Shown in pieces: positions 24,718-33,520 of a stretch of DNA of 64,000 bases; position 1 is the stretch's first letter; every line of letters begins with the position of its first letter. The translations under genes and the position numbers were made by a program. The DNA comes from Asticcacaulis machinosus (lineage in GTDB: Bacteria > Pseudomonadota > Alphaproteobacteria > Caulobacterales > Caulobacteraceae), in assembly GCF_028550435.1 (NCBI RefSeq), contig NZ_JAQQKV010000002.1, positions 620,001-684,000 of the forward strand, in the 5' to 3' direction. The notes beneath the pieces are model-generated. The model saw only the letters and a list, made by a program, of their open reading frames with translations, ran no database searches and had not been told where the DNA came from.

Positions 24718-25419
24718 TTACATCACCAGATCCATACGGTAGCCAATACCAGACTCCGAAACGATGGATTTGCCCAGCCCCGGCACGGTTTCCAGCTTTT
24801 CGCGCACCTGACCAATATAAACGCGCAAATATTGCGTATCATCCAGATGCGCCGGCCCCCAGACTTCTTTCAGGATTTGCTTATGGGTCAGCATCCGCCC
24901 ACGATTGACCAAGAAGTAACGCAGCAGGTCATATTCCTTGGGCGTAAAGGCGACGCGCTCATCATTGATGAAGACTTCGTGGCGCACCAGATCCATGCGG
25001 ATCGGGCCGTGGGAAATGTCAGGCTCACCAACTTCTTTCACCGCCCACTTGCGCAGGTTGGCATTGATGCGCGCCAGCAGCACTTCGGCCGAGAACGGCT
25101 TGGTGACATAATCGTCCGCGCCCATATTCAGGGCCGGCGCGGCATCGAGGTCTTCGGAACGGGCGGTCAAAACCACGATCGGCACATTCGACCATTCACG
25201 AATCTGGGTGATGACATCCTTGCCATCCATGTCCGGCAGGCCAAGATCGAGCAGGATCAGGTCAGGGCGCACCGAAGCGCTCATCCGCAGGGCCTGCTTA
25301 CCCGTCTCACATTCACAAACCTTGAAGTCCGCCACATCGAGAAAGATGTTCAGCATTTTGCGGATTTCTTCCTCATCATCCACGATAAGGATGGTGTTTT
25401 TCTTCTCTAACATGGACAT
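24718..25419 (-). CDS. OmpR/KdpE-family response regulator
   Basis: 233 residues. The receiver domain shows ILIVDDEEEIRKM (acidic pocket), LILLDLGLPDMDGKDVI with the phospho-acceptor Asp near residue 58, VVLTAR and the conserved Lys in DDYVTKPFS. The winged-helix domain contains FTPKEYDLLRYFLVNRGRML and YLRVYIGQVREKLE, the KdpE subgroup pattern. No kdpFABC genes are in the window, so potassium control is not implied. The soluble histidine kinase 477 bases away on the opposite strand is the likely partner. Confidence 0.93.
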   Translation of the reverse strand: MSMLEKKNTILIVDDEEEIRKMLNIFLDVADFKVCECETGKQALRMSASVRPDLILLDLGLPDMDGKDVITQIREWSNVPIVVLTARSEDLDAAPALNMGADDYVTKPFSAEVLLARINANLRKWAVKEVGEPDISHGPIRMDLVRHEVFINDERVAFTPKEYDLLRYFLVNRGRMLTHKQILKEVWGPAHLDDTQYLRVYIGQVREKLETVPGLGKSIVSESGIGYRMDLVM

Positions 25420-25561
25420 GACCTGTCTTAGTGGGTTGTGAGGCGTTGTGGACGAATTTACCGTTTCTGAACGAAGTTTACGACCGCGTTTATGTGTTTA
25501 GAACTACGCACCCAAAAATAAAATTTAAATGCGTCCATAAGGGTTTACAAAGCGGTTTCCG

Positions 25562-25894
25562 CTAAAGGCGAATAAAACGCGGCCCCATCAGAATGATGGC
25601 TGCCCCGATCAGGCAAACGGTCGCGCCAATCAGGTCAGTTGCCAGTGGCCGCACCCCTTCGATCCGCCATAACCATACGAGCGAGGCGGCAATATAGACC
25701 CCGCCATAAGCCGCATAGGAACGGCCGGCATTATCCGCCTCGATCAGGGTCAGAAGGTACGCAAAAACCGCAAGTGCTGCCATACCGGGGATCAGCCACA
25801 GCGGCGACTTATCAAGCCTCAGCCATGCCCAGAAACTGAAACACCCAGCGATCTCGGTCAGGGCCGCCGCCCCATAGATTAGGATATTTTTCAC
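25562..25894 (-). CDS. YnfA family (UPF0060) membrane protein
   Basis: 110 residues, four hydrophobic spans. The family sequence [20 protein letters not shown], then [21 protein letters not shown], identifies YnfA, a small multidrug resistance (SMR)-like inner-membrane protein. Its transport substrate is not established. The ATG overlaps the stop of the upstream dienelactone hydrolase gene by four bases, so the two form an operon. Confidence 0.92.
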   Translation of the reverse strand: MKNILIYGAAALTEIAGCFSFWAWLRLDKSPLWLIPGMAALAVFAYLLTLIEADNAGRSYAAYGGVYIAASLVWLWRIEGVRPLATDLIGATVCLIGAAIILMGPRFIRL

Positions 25895-26559
25895 GCCAGA
25901 TGGGTCTTGAAAAAGGCCAGGGTGCGCGCAAACGACTGCTCGGCGATGGCCGCCTTATAGACCTCAGGGCGGGTCTTATTAAAAAAGGCGTGATCGGCCT
26001 CATAGCTGAACAGTTCCGGCGGATTACCGGCACCAACCATAGCAATCTGAATGTCGGAGACCACCTGCGGGGTGACCCAATCGTCCTGGCTGCCGAAGTG
26101 ACCCTGAAACGGGATCTTGATATCCTTGGGATCAGCAAAGGCTTTCGGAGGCACACCGTAATAGCAGACCGCCGCTGCAAAACCATCAAGGCGGGCTGCT
26201 GCCGCAATCGTCAACGCCCCGCCCATACAAAAGCCCATAATACCGATCTTGCCGCCACGGGTGTTGAGATAGTCGCGGGTAGCCACAATATCCTGATGGA
26301 CCGCGCCCGGAAAGTCGAGGTTGTTCATCATATGGCTGGCTTCATCGGCATCACCGGTGACGCGGCCATGATAGAGGTCGGGAGCGATGGCATTAAAGCC
26401 ACCTTCAGACGCCACACGATCGACAATCCATTTGATATGATCGTTCAGCCCCCACCATTCCTGCAGCACAATGACGCTGGGTTTTGCCGGATCAAGGTCG
26501 GAGACATAGGCCGCAAACGTGCCGCCATCCGGTCGGTTGAGGTCAATAAGCTGTCCCAT
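25891..26559 (-). CDS. Dienelactone hydrolase family protein
   Basis: I start at ATG 26559 ([15 protein letters not shown]) because CAGGAGAG precedes it; the longest frame begins 34 codons earlier. The 222-residue protein has the alpha/beta-hydrolase triad of dienelactone hydrolases: Cys in [13 protein letters not shown], Asp in [10 protein letters not shown] and His in YEADHAFFN. An early [16 protein letters not shown] segment is also typical. These enzymes hydrolyse lactone or ester bonds; the Cys nucleophile is specific to this family. The true substrate is unknown. It is co-transcribed with ynfA. Confidence 0.9.
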   Translation of the reverse strand: MGQLIDLNRPDGGTFAAYVSDLDPAKPSVIVLQEWWGLNDHIKWIVDRVASEGGFNAIAPDLYHGRVTGDADEASHMMNNLDFPGAVHQDIVATRDYLNTRGGKIGIMGFCMGGALTIAAAARLDGFAAAVCYYGVPPKAFADPKDIKIPFQGHFGSQDDWVTPQVVSDIQIAMVGAGNPPELFSYEADHAFFNKTRPEVYKAAIAEQSFARTLAFFKTHLA

Positions 26560-26781
26560 AAAAACTCTCCTGCAAACATGATCGCCTAAGGGGTACGCCG
26601 GTCTTCGGTATAGGATCAAGGTGTTTTTGCAATTGATTTGCGCGCATTTTGATTCTGGCATGGCAGGCGCCGAAACAATTGAGCGGCCCCGTAATGGCGC
26701 AGTAAAATAAAGTGACGGCTAACGGTTTAAATCGCATCTTTGCAGACTTAGATGAACAGCATCGGTTCATAGGAGTCACCC

Positions 26782-27813
26782 ATGCAATATCGTCAGCTTG
26801 GCCGTTCGGGCCTTAAGGTTCCGCGTTTAAGCTTTGGCACCGGCACCTTTGGTGGCAAGGGCGACATGTTCTCCAAATGGGGGGCGACCGATGTGTCCGA
26901 AGCCTCACGCCTGATTGATGTCTGCCTCGATCACGGTCTTAACTTTTTCGACACCGCCGATGTCTATTCGTCCGGCGCATCCGAAGAAATCTTAGGCGCT
27001 GCCCTCAAAGGCCGCCGCGATCAGGCCCTGATCTCGACCAAGGCTACCTTTACCACCGGTAAGGGGCCCAATGATAAGGGCTCATCACGCTATCATATTG
27101 TGCGCGCCGCGGAAGCCAGCCTGAAACGGCTCGGCACCGATCATATCGATGTCTATTTCATGCACGGCTATGATGCCCTGACCCCGCCCGAAGAAATGCT
27201 GTCGGCGCTCGATACGCTGATCACATCCGGCAAGGTCGGCTATATCGGCGCATCCAACTATTCCGGCTGGCACCTGATGAAGTCGCTGGCCACATCTGAG
27301 CGTTATGGCCTCAGCCGCTTTGTGGCCTATCAGGGCTATTACTCACTGATCGGACGCGACTATGAGTGGGAACTGATGCCGCTGGCGCAGGATCAGGGCG
27401 TCGGTACGATGGTCTGGTCGCCGCTCGGCTGGGGGCGTTTGACCGGCAAGATCCGCCGCGGCGTTCAGGCCAGCGAAGGCCGCATTGCTCAGGGTGGCGA
27501 CGCCGGCGGCCCGGCGGTCGAGGACGAATACCTTTATAATGTCGTCGATGCCCTGACCGAAATCGCCGCTGAGGTCGACAAAACTGTGCCGCAGGTGGCG
27601 CTCAACTGGCTGCTGCAACGCCCGACCGTGGCCAATATCGTCGTCGGCGCCCGTAACGAAGCGCAATTGACCCAGAACCTTGGGGCCCTAGGTTGGGATC
27701 TGACACCTGATCAGGTGGCCCGTCTGGATGCCGTCTCTACACGGCCCAAGCCTTATCCCTACTGGCACCAGATGGAATTTGACGAACGCAACCCAAAGCC
27801 GGTAAAGTGGTGA
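26782..27813 (+). CDS. Aldo/keto reductase
   Basis: 343 residues. A good AGGAG lies just upstream of the ATG. The catalytic tetrad is visible: Asp and Tyr in FFDTADVYSSG, Lys in ISTKATF and His in VYFMHGYDAL. The barrel pattern YRQLGRSGLKVPRLSFGTGT at the start and NIVVGARNEAQLTQNLGA near the end match the YdbC/YajO-like group of NADPH-dependent reductases. Substrate unknown. The TonB-dependent receptor gene begins 26 bases downstream, so the two may be co-transcribed. Confidence 0.93.
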   Translation: MQYRQLGRSGLKVPRLSFGTGTFGGKGDMFSKWGATDVSEASRLIDVCLDHGLNFFDTADVYSSGASEEILGAALKGRRDQALISTKATFTTGKGPNDKGSSRYHIVRAAEASLKRLGTDHIDVYFMHGYDALTPPEEMLSALDTLITSGKVGYIGASNYSGWHLMKSLATSERYGLSRFVAYQGYYSLIGRDYEWELMPLAQDQGVGTMVWSPLGWGRLTGKIRRGVQASEGRIAQGGDAGGPAVEDEYLYNVVDALTEIAAEVDKTVPQVALNWLLQRPTVANIVVGARNEAQLTQNLGALGWDLTPDQVARLDAVSTRPKPYPYWHQMEFDERNPKPVKW

Positions 27814-27839
27814 TCTGAGGCTCAACAAGGGATAACATA

Positions 27840-29810
27840 ATGCGGCAACTGCCTTTGGCCTTGATCTTCATAGGCAGTTCCGCGTTAGCGCAAACCCCGA
27901 CCGTGGTCGTTGAGGGCAATCGATCGTCCGCAAACCCGATCGAGTCCTTACGTCAAAAAACCGGTGATGTGGCAGGGGCCACCGAATTTCTGAATCAGGA
28001 CGACTGGTCAAACCGACGGGCGATTACGCTCAAGGACATGGTCGATTTCACGCCGGGCATAGTCGCTCAAGCGCGCAACGGCGCGGAATCGATGCGATTG
28101 TCCGTGCGCGGATCGGGCCTTACCCGCACTTTTCAGGGCCGCGGGATTTTGTTGCTTCAGGACGGTGTGCCGGTCAATACCGCCGACGGTAGCTTTGAGT
28201 TCAACACAATCGATCCGTGGCTGGTTTCCAATCTGCAAATCCTGAAAGGCGCCAATGCGCTGGAGCAGGGGGCGACCCAGCTTGGCGGATCGATCAATCT
28301 GATCACGCCGGTCGGCCGGGATCATGATGGTTACAACGTGCGGTTAGAGGGCGGGCCGGACGGGCACCAACACCATCTTGTACGCTATGGATTTGCGGAC
28401 GGTTCGATTGATGGATTTATCGCCGCCACCTATCTGGCTCAGGACGGCTATCGTCGCAATAACGCCCAGGAGTCCATGCGTATCGCCGGCAATTTCGGGT
28501 GGCAGACCAACGATCAGTTCGAGCAGCGGCTTTATCTGACCCTGAGTCATGCCGAGGCCCAGATCCCCGGCACGCTGAACCTGGATGAAATCGCCACCGA
28601 TCCCCGTCGCGCCAATCCGGCCAATGTGGCAGGCCGCTTCCGGCGCGATGTCGATCTGGGGCGGGTAGCCTACCGCGCCACCTATACGGACGGTCTGTCC
28701 GAATGGCAGAGCATAATCTACGCCAGCTACCGCGATCTGGATACACCGGTGACGGTCGCCATCCAGAGCCAGTCACGCGAAACCGGCGTGCGTTTGCGCT
28801 ATGGTTACGGCCTGCGCCCCAATCGCTTTACGGCGGGCCTGAATGTCTATTACGGCCTTGAGAAAGAAAAGCGTTTCGTTAATGCGGGCGGAGTCGCCAC
28901 AACACCCATTGTCCGGCGCGATCTGGAGGCCCTGACGACTGAGGCCTATGCGCAATATGAACACCTGATCGCGCCCCATACCACCGCTATTGCCGGGATT
29001 CAGGCCGCCATAGTTGCGCGCAATATTGCGCAGCATTTCCCCACAATTGCGCGCCGCGACCGTGATTTCAACGGCCTCAGTCCGCGCCTTGGACTGCGCT
29101 ATGACGGCGACGGCGTGACCGTGTTTGGCAATCTCAGCCGCTCCTATGAACCGCCGACTTTGAGCGAACTGTCCGGCGGTAATGGGCCGGGTTTCAACAG
29201 TCTGGATGACCAGAGCGCTACTACCTTAGAGATCGGCGCACGCGGCCAACACCGCGACATCCGCTGGCAGGCCGCCGTCTATGATAGTGAAATCGACGGC
29301 GAATATATCATCCTGCGTCAGCCCGACGGCTCATCCGAAGCCATGAATGCCGACCGTACCCGCCATGCTGGCCTTGAGCTGGGTGCGGGCGGGCGTTTGA
29401 ACGAGAAAGTATCGTTTAACGCCGCCTATACCTATAGCCGCTTCCGGTTCCGCAATGATCCGGTTTACGGCAATAATGTTCTGCCAGGCGCGCCGGAGCA
29501 TTATCTGCGCGCAGAACTGAGCTATGATATCGGCCCTGTGACCGTCACGCCCAATGTTGAATGGACACCGCAAGGTTACCCGGTCGATATGGCCAATTCC
29601 TTAAAAACCGAAGCCTATACGGTGTGGGGCCTGAGAGCCAACTGGAAGCCTGTGGATGCCGATTGGTCAGTCTATGCCGACCTGCGCAACCTGACTGATG
29701 AGACCTATGTGACCACCACCAATGTCATCGCCAATGCGTTCGGTAATGATGGCCGCCATTTCTACCCCGGCGAAGGCCGTGCGCTCTATATCGGCCTCAG
29801 CCTGCGCTGA
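27840..29810 (+). CDS. TonB-dependent outer-membrane receptor
   Basis: 656 residues. A short signal peptide ends at SSALA-Q. PTVVVEGN directly after it is a TonB-box-like sequence. The plug domain (about 40-160) contains LKDMVDFTPGIVAQ, RLSVRGSGLTRTFQGRGILL and LKGANALEQGATQLGGSINL; the barrel follows and ends in RALYIGLSLR with the usual terminal aromatic or Arg after alternating residues. The overall look is that of siderophore-type receptors, but no uptake or regulator gene is next to it, so the ligand is unknown. A convergent K+-channel gene ends two bases after its stop. Confidence 0.9.
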   Translation: MRQLPLALIFIGSSALAQTPTVVVEGNRSSANPIESLRQKTGDVAGATEFLNQDDWSNRRAITLKDMVDFTPGIVAQARNGAESMRLSVRGSGLTRTFQGRGILLLQDGVPVNTADGSFEFNTIDPWLVSNLQILKGANALEQGATQLGGSINLITPVGRDHDGYNVRLEGGPDGHQHHLVRYGFADGSIDGFIAATYLAQDGYRRNNAQESMRIAGNFGWQTNDQFEQRLYLTLSHAEAQIPGTLNLDEIATDPRRANPANVAGRFRRDVDLGRVAYRATYTDGLSEWQSIIYASYRDLDTPVTVAIQSQSRETGVRLRYGYGLRPNRFTAGLNVYYGLEKEKRFVNAGGVATTPIVRRDLEALTTEAYAQYEHLIAPHTTAIAGIQAAIVARNIAQHFPTIARRDRDFNGLSPRLGLRYDGDGVTVFGNLSRSYEPPTLSELSGGNGPGFNSLDDQSATTLEIGARGQHRDIRWQAAVYDSEIDGEYIILRQPDGSSEAMNADRTRHAGLELGAGGRLNEKVSFNAAYTYSRFRFRNDPVYGNNVLPGAPEHYLRAELSYDIGPVTVTPNVEWTPQGYPVDMANSLKTEAYTVWGLRANWKPVDADWSVYADLRNLTDETYVTTTNVIANAFGNDGRHFYPGEGRALYIGLSLR

Positions 29811-29812
29811 AG

Positions 29813-30856
29813 TTAGACGTCAACAGGTGCGGGCGCATTCGTCCGGGCAATCTCCACGATCACGTCACCGGCCTGCAGCGCATGGGTCTCAACCTCCCAG
29901 TAGCCATAGATCTTTCCGTGCCGGCAGATACGCACACCCTTGCCCGTAGTCAGCGCCTCCAGAGATTTGCCCACTTCTTTGGCGGTGATTTCGCGCTCAC
30001 GTAGCACGACCTTACCATCGGCAGAGGCCAGATCGGTGATGTATTCGACGACATGGCGGCCTTCGGACGCGCGCGCCAGCAGATGCCCGCCCATGCTGAC
30101 CGGATTGATGACATTGCCGGCACCTGCCTGACGCATCAGGTCTTCGTTTTCCGCCGCCCGCACCGCCGCACTGATCGAAACGTGCGGGTTCATCTGGCGC
30201 GCACTCAGCACGATCAGAACCGTGGAATCGTCGCGGTGGGTGGAGATAATAACCGCGCGCGCCGTTTTGATGCAGGCCGCGTCTTGTGTGGCATTCATGG
30301 TCGCGTCGCCTTCGATGCCGGTGACACCGCGCTCCATCGCCGCTTCAATACGTGCAGGACTTTGATCGACGACCACAATCTCCTGCGGCTTCACCCCCTG
30401 CCGCAGCAGTTCGGTGACCGCCGCTTCGCCGGTCGCGCCATAACCATAGACGATGATGTGATGATTCAACCCCTGACGGATCATGCGCGTTCGCAATTGC
30501 TCCCATGTACTTTTCAGCACCAGAGTATAGGCCGTGCCGAAGAAAATAATCCATATGAAAAGCCGGATAGGGGTCACAATGAAGGTATCAAACATGCGCG
30601 CGCGATCGGTCACCGGCACAATATCGCCGTAGCCCACCGTGGTCACCGTAATGGCGGTGAAGTAGACAACATCAAGGAAGGAGACGTTACCGTCAGTATT
30701 ATCACGCAAGCCGCCGCGGTCGAACCAGTGACCGGCCATAGCGATCCCCAAAAGACCAATAACCAGCACCGCCCGCAGCCATAGCGACTGCCAGACATTC
30801 AAGCCGCCCTTACGTTTCAGCACCACCGGCGATGACGGTTTAGGCGCAAAGTGCAT
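29813..30856 (-). CDS. Potassium channel family protein with TrkA-N (RCK) domain
   Basis: 347 residues. Two membrane helices flank a pore loop with the selectivity filter TVTTVGYGDIVP (about residue 76). A cytoplasmic NAD-binding domain follows, with IIVYGYGATGEAAVTELLRQ and VVDQSPARIEAAMERG, then a C-terminal TrkA-C-like domain. The layout matches YugO/MthK-type channels gated through RCK domains. Two RCK-bearing potassium transporters (this one and the Kef-type gene) occur in the window but are not linked. AAGGTGGG precedes the ATG on the minus strand. Confidence 0.92.
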   Translation of the reverse strand: MHFAPKPSSPVVLKRKGGLNVWQSLWLRAVLVIGLLGIAMAGHWFDRGGLRDNTDGNVSFLDVVYFTAITVTTVGYGDIVPVTDRARMFDTFIVTPIRLFIWIIFFGTAYTLVLKSTWEQLRTRMIRQGLNHHIIVYGYGATGEAAVTELLRQGVKPQEIVVVDQSPARIEAAMERGVTGIEGDATMNATQDAACIKTARAVIISTHRDDSTVLIVLSARQMNPHVSISAAVRAAENEDLMRQAGAGNVINPVSMGGHLLARASEGRHVVEYITDLASADGKVVLREREITAKEVGKSLEALTTGKGVRICRHGKIYGYWEVETHALQAGDVIVEIARTNAPAPVDV

Positions 30857-31003
30857 GGGCGCCCACCTTTTGCGAATATTGCCCGATCATTCTCCACGTC
30901 CCTTTCAACAGTACCTGACTACATGGCTACTTGATAAAATATCTATAGTCGGTTTTGGGCATGATACCACAGCCGCCCAGCGCCTGCGGAATTGCAACAG
31001 TCA

Positions 31004-31030
31004 TTGACAATAGATTTTATATCTAATAAT
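31004..31030 (+). promoter_or_regulatory. Candidate ars promoter with ArsR operator
   Basis: A perfect -35 box TTGACA (31004-31009) is followed 15 bases later by AATAAT (31025-31030). The spacer contains the inverted repeat AGAT-N5-ATCT (31012-31024). Binding of ArsR here would block RNA polymerase. A related GATAAAATATCT lies about 70 bases further upstream. Confidence 0.5.
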
Positions 31031-31038
31031 CATGATAT

Positions 31039-31371
31039 ATGGATAAATTGCAATCTCTTACCGCTTTTGGCGCCCTCAGTCAGGAAACCCGGCTTGACGT
31101 CGTGCGCCTGCTGATCACGTCCGGAAGCGATGGCATGGCGGCGGGCGAAATCGGTGACGCGCTGGGGGTTAAACAAAATACGATGTCGGCGAATCTGTCT
31201 GTGCTGGCCCATGCGGGACTGGTCAGATCCGTCCGCGAAGGCCGCAGCATTCGTTACTTTGCCGACTTTGACGGCATCAAGGGACTTTTGGGTTTTCTGA
31301 TGCAGGATTGCTGCGGCGGTCAAAAGGATCTGTGCCAGCCGTTTATTGATCAGGTCATGTGCGGGTGCTGA
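31039..31371 (+). CDS. arsR: ArsR family arsenic-responsive repressor
   Basis: 110 residues. The winged helix is SQETRLDVVRLLITSGSDG, then AGEIGDALGVKQNTMSANLS and RSVREGRSIRYFADF. The C-terminal tail has five Cys (residues 91, 92, 99, 108 and 110: CC-x6-C-x8-C-x-C). In Acidithiobacillus ArsR the As(III) site is formed by a comparable CC and C in the C-terminus, so the tail is the likely sensor. The usual alpha3 Cys-Val-Cys of plasmid ArsR is absent. It starts the arsR-aqpS-arsC operon; the next ATG is four bases past its stop. Confidence 0.92.
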   Translation: MDKLQSLTAFGALSQETRLDVVRLLITSGSDGMAAGEIGDALGVKQNTMSANLSVLAHAGLVRSVREGRSIRYFADFDGIKGLLGFLMQDCCGGQKDLCQPFIDQVMCGC

Positions 31372-31375
31372 CGGT

Positions 31376-32056
31376 ATGACCTACGCCTTGGGACGCAGAC
31401 TGTTGGCCGAAGGCATCGGGACGGCACTACTGCTGGCCACTGTGGTCGGCTCAGGCATCATGGCCGAACGTTTGTCAGGTGGAAACATTGCCCTTGCCCT
31501 GCTGGGTAACACGATCGCAACGGGCGCGATGCTGGTCGTGCTGATCACCATGCTAGGCCCGATTTCGGGTGCGCATTTCAATCCGGCCGTGACCCTCATC
31601 TTTGCCCTTAGGCGTGGCATTTCTTTACGCCGCTCGATAGCCTATATCACCGCCCAAGGGGTCGGCGCCGTGGCGGGTGTGTGGCTGGCCCACGCCATGT
31701 TTGATGAGCCCTTGCTTCAGATTTCGCAGCGCATCCGCACCGGGCCATCACAATGGCTGTCGGAAGGGGTTGCGACCTTTGGCCTTGTCTTCGTCATTAT
31801 GGCCACGCTCAGAGCCAGAGCCGATTTCATTGCGGTGGCCGTTGGCCTCTATATCACCGCCGCCTACTGGTTCACCGCATCGACCTCATTCGCCAACCCT
31901 GCCGTTACCCTGGCGCGCAGCCTGTCCGACAGCTTTGCCGGCATTCGCCCCGTGGACGCCCCGGCCTTTATCGCGGCACAGATCGCAGGCGCGCTTATGG
32001 CCTATCGGGTCTGCGCGTGGCTTCTCAAACCCGAAACGGAGCGAACAGCCTCATGA
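31376..32056 (+). CDS. aqpS: Aquaglyceroporin in ars operon (AqpS-type)
   Basis: Start at ATG 31376, four bases after the arsR stop; a longer frame (31346) would overlap it. About 226 residues, six membrane spans, and two half-helix motifs: GAHFNPAVTLIFAL and SFANPAVTLARSL. In Sinorhizobium meliloti, AqpS in the same gene position lets As(III), made by ArsC, leave the cell down its gradient and so replaces ArsB. The same role is inferred here from gene order. The stop overlaps the arsC start (ATGA). Confidence 0.88.
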   Translation: MTYALGRRLLAEGIGTALLLATVVGSGIMAERLSGGNIALALLGNTIATGAMLVVLITMLGPISGAHFNPAVTLIFALRRGISLRRSIAYITAQGVGAVAGVWLAHAMFDEPLLQISQRIRTGPSQWLSEGVATFGLVFVIMATLRARADFIAVAVGLYITAAYWFTASTSFANPAVTLARSLSDSFAGIRPVDAPAFIAAQIAGALMAYRVCAWLLKPETERTAS

Positions 32057-32475
32057 CAATTACGATTTACCACAACCCCGACTGCGGCACGTCGCGCAAT
32101 GTGCTGGCGATCCTTGAGGCTGCCGGTTACACCCCCACGGTTATTGAGTATCTAAAAGTTGGCTGGCAGCGCGATCAGCTTATGGGCCTGCTCACCGAGG
32201 CGGGCCTGACGCCGCGCCTGGCACTACGCGAAAGCAAATCCCCGGCAAAAGACCTGGGGCTGCTTGATCCCTCTATCAGCGACGAAGCCCTTCTGGAGGC
32301 GATGCTGGAACATCCCATACTGGTTAACCGCCCGATTGTGGTCACAGATAAGGGCGCAAAACTGTGCCGCCCCAGTGAGGCTGTCCTTGATCTGATGGAT
32401 AGATTCCCAACCGGCCCGTTCTATAAGGAAGACGGAGGCCTTCTGATCGATGCGCAGGGCAACCGCGTCGCCTGA
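32053..32475 (+). CDS. arsC: Arsenate reductase, glutaredoxin-dependent
   Basis: The start at ATG 32053 (MTITIYHNPDCGTSRNVLAI) overlaps the aqpS stop by four bases; a longer frame upstream lies inside aqpS. 140 residues. The catalytic Cys is Cys11 in NPDCGTSRN. The Arg residues needed for arsenate binding fit ALRESKSPA, NRPIVVTDKGAKLCRPSEAV. It reduces As(V) to As(III) with glutathione and glutaredoxin. A gshB gene is present elsewhere in the window. A bidirectional terminator follows directly. Confidence 0.95.
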   Translation: MTITIYHNPDCGTSRNVLAILEAAGYTPTVIEYLKVGWQRDQLMGLLTEAGLTPRLALRESKSPAKDLGLLDPSISDEALLEAMLEHPILVNRPIVVTDKGAKLCRPSEAVLDLMDRFPTGPFYKEDGGLLIDAQGNRVA

Positions 32476-32490
32476 CGTGAGCCACAAAAA

Positions 32491-32512
32491 AACCCCGCAC
32501 TATGGCGGGGTT
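32491..32512. terminator. Bidirectional terminator between arsC and tRNA-Ala
   Basis: Perfect arms AACCCCGC and GCGGGGTT around a six-base loop, with A-rich sequence to the left and TTGTTTT to the right. It can end arsC (+) and the tRNA transcript (-). Confidence 0.88.
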
Positions 32513-32516
32513 GTTT

Positions 32517-32592
<76 letters not shown>

Positions 32593-32714
32593 ATTATCAA
32601 AATGGTCTCAGACCATATGTCGCGTCCGAGGCGGCGACTTCTAGTGCAGGCATTTTTGGAGCGCAAGCCCTTTTTCAAACTTTTCCAAATTTTTCACAGC
32701 CAAATAGCTGAGCC

Positions 32715-32749
32715 CAAAGAAAAGGCCGCACCCTTTGCAGGATGCGGCC
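32715..32749 (-). terminator. Terminator of the TIGR02300 gene
   Basis: Arms GGCCGCA and TGCGGCC with a purine-rich, partly paired loop, followed on the minus strand by TTTTCTTT. It lies just past the end of the gene at 32770. Confidence 0.75.
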
Positions 32750-32769
32750 CATACACAGGACAAGCCCGT

Positions 32770-33258
32770 TTAGATGTCGTCGTCTTTTTCCGGACCGATG
32801 CCGTCGATATCTTCATCGAAGGTGTCGTCATCCTCATCTTCGAGGAACGGCACATCATCGTCATCACCATCATCGACCAGATCGGCATCTTCGATGTCCA
32901 TATCAACCGCATCAGGGGTGATGCGTGCCGGATCGGCGGGATCCAGGTCTTCGTCTTCGTCGATCAGCACCGGATCATCGGCAACGACTTCGTCGATTTC
33001 CGGGGTGATGATTTCGGGCTCTTCCTCATCATCGTCCTCATCGCCGGTCTTGCCCTTGACCTGATCCTCGGCCTCTTCGTCCGTATCCTCATAGTCGGTC
33101 GGGGTCGCACGTGTGCGCACCCGGCGAACCTTGATCGCTTCTTCAGGATCGAATTCAAAGGCACACTTTGGGCAATGCGCCGGGCGTTTTTGCAGATCGT
33201 AGAATTTTGCCGTGCAATTCGGGCAAATCTGTTTGGTACCTAAGGCGGGATCAGCCAC
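32770..33258 (-). CDS. TIGR02300/FYDLN-acid family protein
   Basis: I start at GTG 33258 (reads ADPALGTKQICPNCTAKF after the start), because AAGGAC precedes it and family members begin with this sequence; a longer frame reaches 33294. The N-terminal part is a Cys4 zinc-ribbon-like unit: CPNC then CPKC, around FYDLQKRP, the family signature. From about residue 58 to the end the protein is an extremely acidic, probably disordered tail (long runs of Asp and Glu). The family is widespread in alphaproteobacteria but has no established function. It follows no clear operon partner. Confidence 0.9.
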   Translation of the reverse strand: MADPALGTKQICPNCTAKFYDLQKRPAHCPKCAFEFDPEEAIKVRRVRTRATPTDYEDTDEEAEDQVKGKTGDEDDDEEEPEIITPEIDEVVADDPVLIDEDEDLDPADPARITPDAVDMDIEDADLVDDGDDDDVPFLEDEDDDTFDEDIDGIGPEKDDDI

Positions 33259-33520
33259 GAGACGTCCTTCTTTAGAATATGCGCGTAAAACCATTTAGGA
33301 TGGTCATCCGGGCACACAGAAATTTTGAGTCTTGGCCCATGCCACTAGAGAGGCCATCTGTCAAAGGCTTAAATATGCCCCGCCCCTAAAATTTATCGTG
33401 TTTTTGGTAAGCGCAACGTCTCATCAGAAACGCAAGCCGTGATTTACGGGCCCCACGACGTGGCCATCAGGATGATAAATCAATATTGTGCATTGGCCAT
33501 TATTTGCTACTAAGCACGCC

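Noticed and set aside
24718-25419. Interpretation of the KdpE-like regulator as part of a potassium kdp operon
   Set aside because: No kdpFABC genes nearby and the partner kinase lacks the KdpD sensor and membrane domains.
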